From assembly GCA_029247315.1 (NCBI GenBank), contig JAQWLM010000002.1, positions 1 through 64,000 on the forward strand: DNA of 64,000 nt. Direction: 5' to 3'. The notes beneath the pieces were generated by a model. That model was given only the letters and a program-made list of their open reading frames with translations. It did no database searches and was not told the DNA's origin. A program made the translations under genes and the position numbers. Positions 20,401 to 28,594 of the stretch are shown here, one piece after another. Source of the stretch: AAA164-E04 sp014239995. GTDB lineage: Bacteria; Verrucomicrobiota; Verrucomicrobiia; Limisphaerales; AAA164-E04. Numbering within the stretch: the stretch's first letter is position 1; each line of letters starts with the position of its first letter.

Positions 20401-20939
20401 TCCTGGATGTCCTGGAAGCCGGAGAAAAAATCAATAGCGACGACCTTTCGAGCCAGATCAAGTCTTACCGTGGCTCCGCACCAAGCGACGACCTGTTGGC
20501 TGCCTATCGTCCAGCGTTGAAGGGCGGCAACCCTGAACTTGGGAAAGACCTGTTTGAAAAGCGACAGGAACTGGGATGCCTGCGTTGCCATGCCATCAGC
20601 GGAACAGGTGGCAACGTTGGTCCAATCCTGAGAGATCCACAAAAAGAATTGAGTGGGGAACAGCTTCTGGAGTCTATCATTCAACCGAACCGACAGATCA
20701 CCGAAGGCTACGACGCAGTGATATTACATCTAAATGACGGAGAATCGATGAGTGGCATTCTCAGATCGGAACAAGAGACGGGGTATGTCATACAGACGGC
20801 AGATGGTGGGATTCATGAAATAGCCATGGACAGGGTCGAACGCAGGCAATCAGCGATCTCACTCATGCCAGAGGGGCTGGGTGCGTCGATGAGCATGCGT
20901 GAGTTAAGAGATTTGATCGCATACCTTTCTCAACCATGA
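17463..20939 (+). CDS. Large secreted PVC-type dehydrogenase-like propeller with HEAT repeats and c-type haem site
   Basis: This 1158-aa exported protein has a signal peptide ending near residue 26. Residues about 50-480 form a sorbosone/glucose-dehydrogenase-like propeller (ATGLRNPQELAFD, TVDNNGDGGD, IGHGPAGF). Residues about 490-1000 are alpha-helical HEAT-type repeats. The C-terminal cytochrome c domain carries CLRCH (Cys1039, Cys1042, His1043) followed by NVGPILRDP. This arrangement is a standard 'PVC-type haem-binding CxxCH' protein. It is thought to act in periplasmic sugar oxidation, but no substrate has been shown for this type. Its stop overlaps the start of rnhB (ATGA), so the two may be translationally coupled despite unrelated roles. 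Confidence 0.9.
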   Translation: MTFHHTKAFSHTSLLSLIACIPIALGQTPPPKPVTAYEPSPQAMEAAASLTVAKGFELSIYASEPLLANPVSIHFDALGRCYVVETHRRRTSVYDIRNFPEWLNSDFSFETVKDRAQFFKKNLSAGNAAIPKKFIVDRNQDGIFDWKDLEVESERIVRIEDTNGDGRADLSKVYADGFNSLVSGVAAGVYARGNKVWFTCIPDLWMLTDTDEDGNADQRKALHHGFGVHIAFGGHDMHGLIMGPDGRLYFSIADRGTHVEKDGKTLVSLPHTGAVFRCKPDGSDLEVFATGLRNPQELAFDAEGNLWTVDNNGDGGDKARLAYLVEGGDSGWHIGWQWLPGMGAWNAENLWKTREENSGEYLIPPVAHIGHGPAGFAYYPGSGMPDRFKDHFFLADFPGGIRFFKVDPAGAGFRLSRGSTQLENNDRHTLEGKLLWGLSPVDVTFGPRPGVYVADWIKGWEKTGKGRIFRVQAEDYNVSAFKEVQAMLQEGLKETSIRELGGLLSHQDMRVRLEAQFELVARHEQPSSSVVKVLSGAFSVSALDELTRVAQKGKNLLGRYHAIWGLGQLISKKRDTAKELIRLLEDPAPRIVAQAARVLSDHGVVGYYTDYLRLMQDSDPRTRFFGIKWLWKTLQGGFQEVQHSEQTKTLVNLRQCEPVFEILSGNQGQDAFIQHACVMALTHINDLQGLVEAAGHSDASVRMGAALALRKLRRPEIAVFLKDAETSILIEAARAINDVPILGAEQQLAQLTQRPELPEPALKRAINAQYRLGKTENAAFLISLALETRARETLRERAILALAEWAHPPKRDAITGLWRPLNTRDPRSAAVPLRLSLRKLLTEAPTSVQRACIEAMVALALGDEDMLLLELLKHEQSPEVLKVDIIKALVKLDSPHLAPALIYARASKSEAIYAEAVRYQSRLDPANALTLFAMDLDRESIPVRQAAIAGLAKMATPEAVKLLTTLVDQLVKGTLPESLVLDVLEAGEKINSDDLSSQIKSYRGSAPSDDLLAAYRPALKGGNPELGKDLFEKRQELGCLRCHAISGTGGNVGPILRDPQKELSGEQLLESIIQPNRQITEGYDAVILHLNDGESMSGILRSEQETGYVIQTADGGIHEIAMDRVERRQSAISLMPEGLGASMSMRELRDLIAYLSQP

Positions 20940-21589
20940 AGTCAACAGCAGCAGTCGAACAAACTGATTTTTTTTTCTGGGAAAAAAAAATCATGGCCAG
21001 CGGTTGCATCTCCCTGATTGGAATCGACGAAGCTGGAAGGGGTCCCCTGGCTGGTCCCGTGGTCGCAGCGGCGGTGCGCTTGCCCAAAGCCTGGTATCAT
21101 AAAGGACTGCCCTCTGAGTTGGCGGAGATTCGTGATTCCAAAAAGCTGAGTGCCAGAAAACGATCGACACTCTATGAGCGAATCCGAAATCACCCCCAAA
21201 TCTATCACGGTATTGGTCAAATCGAAGTCAATGAAATCGATGCCATCAACATCCTGAAAGCCACTCACCGAGCAATGGCTCTGAGTGTTAGATGCATGGA
21301 TCATGAACCATCCGCTCACGCCCTCGTTGACGGGCTTCCTGTTCATGGGCTACCAGTAAACCATACGGCTGTTGTCAGGGGAGATTCCAAAAGTTACACC
21401 ATCGCGGCTGCAAGCATATTGGCGAAAGAATTTCGGGACCGTCTCATGTGTGACCTGGACCTGCAATACCCAAAGTATGGATTTGCCAAGCACAAGGGTT
21501 ACGGCACCACTGAACATCGTCGTGCCCTACTTAAACACGGACCCTGTTGCCAACATCGAAAAACTTTTCTGGGAAATCTTAACCTTTGA
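20936..21589 (+). CDS. rnhB: Ribonuclease HII
   Basis: RNase HII removes ribonucleotides and RNA primers from DNA. The motif GIDEAGRGPLAGPVVAAA supplies the first acidic pair, with DSKKLS, a central ALVDG Asp and GDSKSYTIAAASILAK matching the remaining conserved blocks. The length of 217 aa is normal. The start overlaps the preceding stop as ATGA; an internal ATG at 20993 would remove 19 residues and also leave a complete catalytic domain. Between the two lies a stretch of T and then A runs. It is followed by a YraN-type gene with a 4-base overlap and by mutM, forming a small DNA-maintenance group. Confidence 0.93.
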   Translation: MKSTAAVEQTDFFFWEKKIMASGCISLIGIDEAGRGPLAGPVVAAAVRLPKAWYHKGLPSELAEIRDSKKLSARKRSTLYERIRNHPQIYHGIGQIEVNEIDAINILKATHRAMALSVRCMDHEPSAHALVDGLPVHGLPVNHTAVVRGDSKSYTIAAASILAKEFRDRLMCDLDLQYPKYGFAKHKGYGTTEHRRALLKHGPCCQHRKTFLGNLNL

Positions 21590-22029
21590 CAGACGCAATT
21601 TCAATGGAGTCCTTGATCCATACCATCGCGGCATTATTCCGGAAGCGAGCACTACCTGCCCACATGCGCAAAGGCCTTCGAGGAGAGGAGGCAGCGGCAA
21701 ACTACCTAAAGAAGCGCGGAATGAAAAAGCTGGCAAGCAACTACACCTCGAAGCGTGGGGAGATCGATCTCATCTTTCGCGACCGTGACTGCATGGTTTT
21801 CGTGGAAGTCAAAACGCGGTCGAGCTCTTCCTGGACAAGGCCGGCGGCGGCCGTGGACAGGCGAAAGCGCGCACACATTTGTAAAACTGCCATGGATTAT
21901 TTACGACAACTGGGGCAACCGGATTGCAATCTCCGCTTCGACATTGTCGAGGTTTGGATGAACGATGGGGAAAAGGTCCTGAAAATCTGTCATATTCCCA
22001 ATGCCTTCAGTATGAGCAAAGTCTATTGA
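21586..22029 (+). CDS. YraN/UPF0102-family nuclease-like protein
   Basis: This is a 147-aa protein of the YraN (UPF0102) family, which has an endonuclease-like fold related to archaeal Holliday-junction resolvases. The family signature is present: RGEEAAANYLKKRG, NYTSKRGEIDLI with the conserved E-I-D, and VFVEVKTRSS. The Asp, the Glu and Lys of EVK and the upstream Glu are the expected active-site set. The longest frame starts with TTG overlapping the rnhB stop; the ATG at 21604 is an alternative. The rnhB-yraN neighbourhood is widespread in bacteria. The precise DNA or RNA role of YraN proteins is not settled. Confidence 0.88.
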   Translation: MTDAISMESLIHTIAALFRKRALPAHMRKGLRGEEAAANYLKKRGMKKLASNYTSKRGEIDLIFRDRDCMVFVEVKTRSSSSWTRPAAAVDRRKRAHICKTAMDYLRQLGQPDCNLRFDIVEVWMNDGEKVLKICHIPNAFSMSKVY

Positions 22030-22072
22030 TGAGAACTCACTAAACGTCAGACGTATTAAGCCAAGCAAATGT

Positions 22073-22681
22073 ATGAGATTGGATAAGAAAATAGCTTTGA
22101 TTTCGGGAGCAGGCAGAGGCGTCGGCAAGGGGATTGCGGCCAGTTTGGACGAGAAGGCCGGGCGTTAGTTTACATAACTGGTAAAACAATCCATGCCGGC
22201 GATTCCAACTCAAATCTGATGGGAACTATTCATCAAACCCAGAGTGAAATTCAAGAGAGAGGCGGAAAATACATTGCTCTGCAATGTGCTCAAAAATAAA
22301 AATGGGTTCATAGTTAGCATATCTTTTTATTCATCTCCGCTTAATGATCACGGCGTAGCTTATGCTGCTTCAGACCAAATGTTTTCAAGTATGGGCTACG
22401 AGCTCAAAAAACATAATGTTACGGTAGTGTCACTCTACCCTGGAATAGTTGGAACGGAGTCCGTTCTGATGGGTAAGGAATTTTTAGATCTTGCAAATGC
22501 TGAGTCTCCCGAATTTGTTGGACGGACTGTTGCAGCATTAGCAAAAGATGAATCGTTGCATGACAAATCAGGCGGTATTTTAAAAACGTATCAATGGGCA
22601 GTTGAATATGGATTCACTGATATAGATGGTAAAGTCCCAAGCCCATGCGATATTGACTCATCCCTCATCTGCCATGCCTGA
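22073..22681 (+). pseudogene. Decayed short-chain dehydrogenase (DHRS1-like)
   Basis: The remains of one SDR gene lie in two frames. An ATG at 22073 opens LDKKIALISGAGRGVGKGIA, the NAD(P)-binding glycine motif, and stops at TAG 22166. Adding one G to the GGG at 22160-22162 restores ALVYITGKT and continues to RGGKYIALQC. About 75 residues, including the NNAG region, are then missing, and the sequence resumes in another frame with NGFIVSIS, GVAYAAS, ELKKHNVTVVSLYPGIV and the late YGFTDIDGK typical of DHRS1-type SDRs. The Tyr-x-x-x-Lys catalytic motif is disrupted (YAASDQ). The tail overlaps the start of mutM. The DNA here looks more AT-rich than its neighbours. It is a clear relic, possibly of transferred DNA. 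Confidence 0.85.
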
Positions 22682-23531
22682 GCTTCCTGAAGTTGAAATT
22701 CTGAGAAAACACCTCTCCTCGACAATCCCTGGCCACCGCATCCGCAAGGTACACCTCATGCAGCCTGGCATCATTCGACCGGACAAACCCCTCCCCCTGG
22801 TAAAGGCACTACGAGGCCAACGCATTCAAAAAATAGACCGTTTTGGTAAGAACCTGGTGATGCTTCTGGGGCCTGAGAGCGGGAATCTAAAGGTGCTGAT
22901 TCACCTCGGAATGACAGGACGTCTCTTTCGTGAAAAACCTCTCAATGAACCTGTCAAACACAAACATGCCGCTATCGTGCTCGAATGTGACAAGGGGACC
23001 ATTTATTATGTGGATTCCCGGCGCTTTGGTCGATGGTCCATGGATCTCTCAACGATTGATCGACTCGGGCCGGACCTGCTGGACACCAAGGCATTCAATG
23101 CCACGTATCTGCGCAAAACGTTTCAAGCTCGATCCACGCGAACCAAGGACTTGCTCATGGATCAGTCGTGCCTGGCCGGCTTGGGAAACATCTATGCCTG
23201 CGAGGTCCTTTACGAGGCCAGAATCCATCCTCTCAAACCTGCAAACACTCTTTCGATCAGGGAGTTGAACACCTTGTTCCACGCCATCCTCATTACTCTG
23301 AAAAAGGCCCTTGATGTTGGCAATTCATCCGATCTGGACTGGGCAGGCACCGGCGACGGGGAACGTTTCTTTTACTTTGGCAGAAAAAGTGCACCTGCAA
23401 TGGGCCACAAGGAGAGGTTTGATGTCTATGGACGCAGACAAAAGCCCTGCAGACGTTGTCACGCCCCTATCCAAAAAATCCTAGTCTCACAGAGAGGGAC
23501 TTTTTACTGCAGCACCTGCCAACGGCACTGA
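22674..23531 (+). CDS. mutM: Formamidopyrimidine-DNA glycosylase (Fpg/MutM)
   Basis: MutM excises 8-oxoguanine and formamidopyrimidines from DNA and cuts the abasic site. The start is fixed by the catalytic N terminus MPELPEVE, where Pro2 is the nucleophile after Met removal; the longer frame upstream belongs to the SDR relic. The conserved Lys in DRFGKNLV, the DSRRFGRW segment, the helix-two-turn-helix DQSCLAGLGNIYACEVL and the C-terminal zinc finger CRRCHAPI...YCSTCQRH (four cysteines) are all intact. The length is 285 aa, somewhat above the usual 270. It lies downstream of rnhB and the YraN-type gene and converges with pgsA. Confidence 0.95.
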   Translation: MPELPEVEILRKHLSSTIPGHRIRKVHLMQPGIIRPDKPLPLVKALRGQRIQKIDRFGKNLVMLLGPESGNLKVLIHLGMTGRLFREKPLNEPVKHKHAAIVLECDKGTIYYVDSRRFGRWSMDLSTIDRLGPDLLDTKAFNATYLRKTFQARSTRTKDLLMDQSCLAGLGNIYACEVLYEARIHPLKPANTLSIRELNTLFHAILITLKKALDVGNSSDLDWAGTGDGERFFYFGRKSAPAMGHKERFDVYGRRQKPCRRCHAPIQKILVSQRGTFYCSTCQRH

Positions 23532-24122
23532 TCAATCCTGCCCCTCACGAGGCATGGGTGCACTTGAGGGATGTGCTCCAAGCCGGCGAATGCCATCCCA
23601 TACATAGATGATCCCTGATATCCCAGTGCACAGGCCAGCACCATAAACAAGGACAGTGAGATAATTGCCGGGAAGTTTAGCCAAAACAAACAGAATAATG
23701 GTCATTTGAAGAACCGTGGCTATTTTGCCAACTAGACGTGGCTGCACTTTGATGCTGCCAAAAGTGTAATGAATCAATATCAAGCCAAGCACCAGTAAAA
23801 CATCACGGCTCAAAATCAAGGCAGTCAACCAGATCGGTATACTTGCAAGATAGGGGTCATTGTCCAGGCTCAGAAGTATGAAGCCTGCCATCAGTAACAT
23901 TTTATCAGCAAGAGGATCGAGCACGGTTCCAAGCTCACTGATCTGGTTGAAACGCCTGGCAATGAAACCATCCACGGCATCGCTCAACGCAGCCACCCCG
24001 AAAAGCCCCAGTGAAAAAAGACGCAGCCACTCGCCTCCACCATGCACGTAATAAAGTACGGCAACAACAAAAGCCGGAACAATCAGGATACGCAGGATAG
24101 TGATTTGATTGGCAACGGTCAT
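23532..24122 (-). CDS. pgsA: CDP-diacylglycerol-glycerol-3-phosphate 3-phosphatidyltransferase
   Basis: PgsA makes phosphatidylglycerol phosphate in the inner membrane. The CDP-alcohol phosphotransferase motif D-x2-DG-x2-AR-x8-G-x3-D-x3-D is complete in DAVDGFIARRF followed by ELGTVLDPLAD. Several hydrophobic helices surround it. The start MTVANQITILRI is typical of the family and lies 8 bases after the stop of the HIT gene; the longer frame extends into that gene and is not needed. A short hydrophilic C terminus (PSSAPMPREGQD) follows the last helix. It is the last gene of a four-gene operon with nrdR, an unknown gene and the HIT-family gene. Confidence 0.9.
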   Translation of the reverse strand: MTVANQITILRILIVPAFVVAVLYYVHGGGEWLRLFSLGLFGVAALSDAVDGFIARRFNQISELGTVLDPLADKMLLMAGFILLSLDNDPYLASIPIWLTALILSRDVLLVLGLILIHYTFGSIKVQPRLVGKIATVLQMTIILFVLAKLPGNYLTVLVYGAGLCTGISGIIYVWDGIRRLGAHPSSAPMPREGQD

Positions 24123-24129
24123 GGCACCC

Positions 24130-24471
24130 TTAACCTGGTGGCCATTGAAGGGACCTGCCCCCGAGGATGTGACAATGGAGATGCGGTACGCTCTCTCCTC
24201 CATCTTCACCGTGGTTCATGACAAGGCGAAACCCTTTTTCAAGTTGAAGCTGCCGAGCCACCTCTCCGGCCTTGAGCAGGAGATGCCCAAGCAGAGATTG
24301 ATCCTCAGACTGCGCTTCGCCAATTCTGGGGATTGGTTTTTTAGGGATAATCAACACGTGAACCGGCGCCTCCGGATGGATGTCATGAAAGGCCAGAACC
24401 AGATCATCCTCATACACAATTTGAGCGGGAATTTCGCGCGAGACGATCTTTTCAAAAAGAGTAGCACTCAT
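24130..24471 (-). CDS. HIT-family (HinT-like) nucleotide-binding protein
   Basis: This is a 113-aa histidine-triad protein. The triad HLHCHILGGR near residues 97-106 fits H-x-H-x-H with the downstream GG; the N-terminal TLFEKIVSREIPAQIVYEDD and LAFHDIHPEAPVHVLIIPKKP are characteristic of the HinT group, which hydrolyses purine nucleoside phosphoramidates such as AMP-lysine. Length and motif spacing are normal. It sits between the unknown 187-aa gene (6-base gap) and pgsA (7-base gap) on the minus strand. Confidence 0.93.
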   Translation of the reverse strand: MSATLFEKIVSREIPAQIVYEDDLVLAFHDIHPEAPVHVLIIPKKPIPRIGEAQSEDQSLLGHLLLKAGEVARQLQLEKGFRLVMNHGEDGGESVPHLHCHILGGRSLQWPPG

Positions 24472-24477
24472 TTTGGG

Positions 24478-25041
24478 TTATCTGGCATGGAGCACCAGCG
24501 CTGAGCCCTTATCGGCTTCACGATCAAAACATGCACGGATAAAGGCAACAAGCTGGTCATTTAAAAGCTGACACCTTTGACTCCAACGACGAGCTCCCAA
24601 GTGACGTTTCACGCATTTACGAATACCGTGAATCCAGAGAACCGACGGTGCCTCGCCGTCCAATCGCCTGCACATCTCTTCACGCAAGCGTTTGAAGAGC
24701 ATAAGATCAAAGCCAAGATCATGGCGCCCCAGCCAATCACCGATGTCCGTTTTGTAAACCCTGCCCAGATTGTCGGGTTGAAGCGGCAGGTTCGCGTCAA
24801 AACCAAGATCCCGCATCACCGCCCCCAATACCCTTGCAAATTCATGCAGGGGAACCACTCCCTTACCCAACTCGTCACGAAGATAGATCACAACCCCCTC
24901 GCAGATGCTGCGAAGACATTCGGGATCCATCCAGGAAGCCGCATCTCCCAGGAACTCAACCGTAACAAGTTCCACGCTATGAGGAAGGGCTTGACCATTT
25001 TCAAGCTCCACCATGACGCAATCTGGATTTAGCTGAATCAT
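24478..25041 (-). CDS. Unknown 187-aa protein coupled to nrdR
   Basis: I do not recognise this protein. It has no signal peptide or membrane segment. It begins with a beta-like stretch (PDCVMVELENGQALPHSVELVTVEFLG), continues with helical segments, and has a basic C-terminal part (IRKCVKRHLGARRWSQRCQ) that could contact nucleic acid. Its start overlaps the nrdR stop by four bases, so translation is probably coupled to the repressor of ribonucleotide reductase genes; the HIT-family gene follows after 6 bases. The tight packing suggests a real, conserved gene. A role linked to NrdR or to nucleotide metabolism is only a guess from position. Confidence 0.75.
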   Translation of the reverse strand: MIQLNPDCVMVELENGQALPHSVELVTVEFLGDAASWMDPECLRSICEGVVIYLRDELGKGVVPLHEFARVLGAVMRDLGFDANLPLQPDNLGRVYKTDIGDWLGRHDLGFDLMLFKRLREEMCRRLDGEAPSVLWIHGIRKCVKRHLGARRWSQRCQLLNDQLVAFIRACFDREADKGSALVLHAR

Positions 25042-25493
25042 ATGGTTGTTTCTAACTTTTGCACTTCCTGAACAAATTCCGTTGCCTCGGCAAAACGCCT
25101 GTAAACGCTTGCAAAACGTACATAAGCCACCTCATCCACCACGCGCAAACCGTTCATAATACGCTCACCAATCACCATGCTGGGGACTTCCCGCTCGTAT
25201 TCATCCAGGACGCTGTTGTAGATCCGATCAATCAGCTCATGAACAATCTGTTGGCTTACGGGTCGCTTTTCACATGCACGATGCAAGCCGGCCGCCAGTT
25301 TGTCTTTGCTAAAAAGCTCACGCCGACCATCGCGCTTGATCACCATCAAGGTGTCACGTTCAACTTCTTCGTAAGTCGTGAAGCGAAAGCCGCACTCCAA
25401 GCACTCGCGACGCCGACGGATCACAGCCCCCTCTTTAGAGGAACGTGAATCCACGACTTTATCATCCAAGCAACTACATTTGGAACACTTCAT
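25038..25493 (-). CDS. nrdR: Transcriptional repressor NrdR
   Basis: NrdR represses ribonucleotide reductase genes when dATP is high. The protein has the full domain set: an N-terminal zinc ribbon (CSKCSC near residues 3-8 and CLECGFRFTTYE at about 31-42), then the ATP-cone starting with VIKRDGRRELFSKDKL. The length of 151 aa is typical. It heads a four-gene operon and is divergent from the M16 peptidase gene. No ribonucleotide reductase gene lies in this window. Confidence 0.96.
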   Translation of the reverse strand: MKCSKCSCLDDKVVDSRSSKEGAVIRRRRECLECGFRFTTYEEVERDTLMVIKRDGRRELFSKDKLAAGLHRACEKRPVSQQIVHELIDRIYNSVLDEYEREVPSMVIGERIMNGLRVVDEVAYVRFASVYRRFAEATEFVQEVQKLETTI

Positions 25494-25610
25494 GCAAAAA
25501 CCACATCAATAGGTATGTCAGGAAATCTAGCATACCAAATATTGTGGCGTCAAGCCTCCGTGCTGGCATTTACTTTTGCATTTGCTTTTGGACGTAAAAG
25601 AGATTCATGT

Positions 25611-28373
25611 ATGAGTATGAAACAGTTGCAATGCGCCTATCATCGATTCGCTTGCTTGAGCCTGATACTTGCAAGCCTCAACGGATATTCCTTCAGATTT
25701 CATGCAGCAGAAAAAGCCCAACCCGTGGCCTCGGTAGAGGGCATCTCGGAATACCAGCTCGAAAACGGACTCAGAGTCCTGCTTTTTCCTGATACTTCAC
25801 AACCCAAGTTTACCGTCAATATCACATATTTCGTTGGATCAAGGCATGAGGGTCGGGGCGAGAAGGGAATGGCCCACTTACTGGAACACATGCTTTTCAA
25901 GGGCACCTCAAAGCACGGAAACCTTATCAAGCTTTTGTCCGCTCGAGGGGCTCAGTTCAACGGCACTACCTGGGTAGACCGAACGAACTATTATGAGACG
26001 CTGCCCTCGGATCAAAGTGGGAACCTCGAGTTTGCCTTGGCCTTGGAAGCCGAACGCATGATCCATAGCCTGATTCGGCCAGAGGACCTTACAACGGAGT
26101 TTACCGTTGTACGCAACGAATTTGAGCGCGGTGAAAACAACCCTATCCAGATGCTTTACCAGCGCATGATGTCGGTGGCTTTTGACTGGCACAACTATGG
26201 ATTTTCTACCATCGGCTCACGCAGTGATATCGAACGGGTTCCTGCCAAAAACTTGAAGGCCTTCTACCGCAATTACTACCAGCCTGACAATGCCATGCTT
26301 GTCATCGCCGGCGACTTCAAACCCGATGAAGCTCTCAAGCTGGTTGAGAAACACTTTGGTAACATCCCCAAACCCGAGCGCACTTTGGACAAGACCTATA
26401 CGGTGGAACCACCCAAGGACGGTGCACGCCACGTGGAACTCCAACGCAATGGCGATGTGGCTGCGACCGGAGTCCTCTATAATGTCTGCGCTGGGTCGCA
26501 TCAAGATACAGTCGTGCTGGACGTAATCGGCTCCATTCTCACCGACGAACCTTCGGGGCGACTCTACAAATCCCTGGTCGAGAAAGGCCTGGCAAGTTTT
26601 GTATCGCCTCTATTTTTTCCAACGCGCGAACCGGGAGCTTTCATGGTTTTATCGGAAGTGGCATCAGGTGTGGAACCAGGGAAAGTTTTAAGCATCATGA
26701 AAAAGGATATCGAAACCTTTTTTACGAGTGACATAAGTGAAACGGAAGTCAATCGCGCTAAAACCCGACTGCTCAAGCAAATTGAACTGGCTTTCAAGAA
26801 CAGCAACCAGATCGGCATCAGTCTGACCGAATCTGCCGCAGTGGGTGATTGGCGTTTGTTCTTTCTATCAAGGGATCAACTGGAACAAGTGACCATTGAA
26901 GATGTCAAACGCGTAGCCAAACAGTATTTCAAGCCTTCAAACCGTACCAGCGGAATCTTTCATCCCACCAAGGAAACCGATCGCACTGAAATCCCCGAGA
27001 CACCAGATATTCTTGAACTGGTCAAGAACTACAAAGGCCGCGCAGCCATCTCTGAAGGAGAGGATTTTGAAGCCACACATGAAAATATCGAACATCGTGT
27101 GCGACGCGAAACTGTTTCCGAGAGCATTCGAGTGGCCCTTCTATCCAAACAAACCCGAGGCGACAGTGTGACCGGTATTTTAAATTTCTACATGGGAACA
27201 CCTGAAACCTTGAACAAGGCCATGAACCTCACTGCATCCGATATGGTTCCAGATCTGCTCCTGCGGGGTGCCATGGATTATTCATTTCAGGATATCAAAG
27301 ACACATTGGACGCACTCAAGGCGAATGTTTCCATGAGTGCCGGTGAACATGGAAGCTCACTCGCGATTCAATTCCAAACCGATCGTGCACATCTGGTCTC
27401 ATTGATCCGCTTCATCGGGGAAATATTGCGCACCCCCACCTTCCCCGAAAGTGAATTCACGGTGCTCAAGCAACAGCAACTCACTTCCATGAAGGGCATG
27501 CTGTCGGACCCACAATCGCTAATCTACCGTCGTCTACGCCAGAGGCTCAACCCATATCCGGAGACATCCATCCATCACGTAGCCGATCTGGATGTCATGA
27601 TGCAGCGCGTTGAGCGTCTGCAGGTAAAGGATGTAAAAAACTTTTACGACCAGTTTTACGGCACTGGGCATGCGCGGTTCAGTATCGTGGGGGACATGGA
27701 GGAAAAGGCGGTATTGGATGCATTGAAGTCCTCCTTTGCCGACTGGAAACCGGATTCCCCCTTCCAGCGAATCAGTAAAACACGCTTACCTGTGATCAGG
27801 GCTGATGAAATGATCCAAACGCCCGACAAAAAAATGGCTGTGGTCGCCGCTGGCACCAGCCTGGCAATGAATGATACGGATGAACGCTACCCTGCGCTAC
27901 TATTTGCCAATTATATCCTGGGCGGCTTTGCCGAGTCCCGATTATTCAATCGCCTGCGCCAGAAGGAAGGTCTATCTTATGGAGCCTATTCAGGATTCAA
28001 TGCACGCCCACTTGATCCCATAGCCGCCCTTTCCGTAATGGCCATCTGCGCACCTGAGAACGCCGCAAAGGCACAGCAGGTCTTGCATGAGGAGTTGGAA
28101 CGCTGGCTCACCGAACCTATCTCGCAGGAGGAATTAGCCACTGCAAAACAAAGCTGGGCGACTTCCCAGAAGAACCGCCTTGCCAATGATCCGGTCGTTG
28201 CAGGTGAACTTGCTGGCGGGCTTTACCTCGACAGAACCATGCTCTTTGACAAACGCATTAACGACCTGATTCAGGTGCTTGAGCCTGATGATATACTCAA
28301 GGCACTCCAAACTGCATTTGAACCTGACGCGTTTGTGAAGCTCAAGGCCGGGGATTTGCAAGGGAAGCCTTAG
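25611..28373 (+). CDS. Exported two-domain M16-family zinc metallopeptidase
   Basis: This is a 920-aa secreted or periplasmic protease of the pitrilysin/M16 family. After the chosen ATG a signal peptide (FACLSLILASLNGYS) ends near residue 30. The first M16 domain carries the inverted zinc motif HLLEH (His codon 25875-25877), with a downstream Glu in the EFERGENNPIQM region. The second half repeats the M16 fold (YGAYSGFNARP) but has no HxxEH, as usual for the inactive partner domain. The frame extends upstream to 25515, but that extension has a second unlikely hydrophobic stretch; the ATG at 25611 gives a proper signal peptide. The gene converges with a small coding-like relic on the minus strand. 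Confidence 0.92.
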   Translation: MSMKQLQCAYHRFACLSLILASLNGYSFRFHAAEKAQPVASVEGISEYQLENGLRVLLFPDTSQPKFTVNITYFVGSRHEGRGEKGMAHLLEHMLFKGTSKHGNLIKLLSARGAQFNGTTWVDRTNYYETLPSDQSGNLEFALALEAERMIHSLIRPEDLTTEFTVVRNEFERGENNPIQMLYQRMMSVAFDWHNYGFSTIGSRSDIERVPAKNLKAFYRNYYQPDNAMLVIAGDFKPDEALKLVEKHFGNIPKPERTLDKTYTVEPPKDGARHVELQRNGDVAATGVLYNVCAGSHQDTVVLDVIGSILTDEPSGRLYKSLVEKGLASFVSPLFFPTREPGAFMVLSEVASGVEPGKVLSIMKKDIETFFTSDISETEVNRAKTRLLKQIELAFKNSNQIGISLTESAAVGDWRLFFLSRDQLEQVTIEDVKRVAKQYFKPSNRTSGIFHPTKETDRTEIPETPDILELVKNYKGRAAISEGEDFEATHENIEHRVRRETVSESIRVALLSKQTRGDSVTGILNFYMGTPETLNKAMNLTASDMVPDLLLRGAMDYSFQDIKDTLDALKANVSMSAGEHGSSLAIQFQTDRAHLVSLIRFIGEILRTPTFPESEFTVLKQQQLTSMKGMLSDPQSLIYRRLRQRLNPYPETSIHHVADLDVMMQRVERLQVKDVKNFYDQFYGTGHARFSIVGDMEEKAVLDALKSSFADWKPDSPFQRISKTRLPVIRADEMIQTPDKKMAVVAAGTSLAMNDTDERYPALLFANYILGGFAESRLFNRLRQKEGLSYGAYSGFNARPLDPIAALSVMAICAPENAAKAQQVLHEELERWLTEPISQEELATAKQSWATSQKNRLANDPVVAGELAGGLYLDRTMLFDKRINDLIQVLEPDDILKALQTAFEPDAFVKLKAGDLQGKP

Positions 28374-28590
28374 ATCGAACTCCTCCAGTAACACCTCCAT
28401 TCTGCGGGAGAAAACAGGCCTGACATGAGGTCTTGAACCGAAATCCAACCCGGGTAATCTTCAGAAATGGAGCGGTTCATGATGCGTGCCTGTTCGGCGA
28501 AAAGATATGCACACCACGAGGGATCGACCCACGGTCAAATTTCAAGACCGGGTTGTAATCGCCTAGATCGTGCACCCACAATCAGTTTTG
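28370..28590 (-). pseudogene. Small coding-like relic, unrecognised
   Basis: On the minus strand the frame ending at TAA 28370-28372 reads WVDPSWCAYLFAEQARIMNR and then PGWISVQDLMSGLFSPAEW, which has the composition of real protein. Just upstream, in another frame, WVHDLGDYNPVLKFD has the same character; one extra C near 28524 would join the two. The whole would be only about 70 residues. I cannot name the family. It may be a broken small gene, the tail of a lost gene, or chance. Confidence 0.35.
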
Positions 28591-28594
28591 AGTA

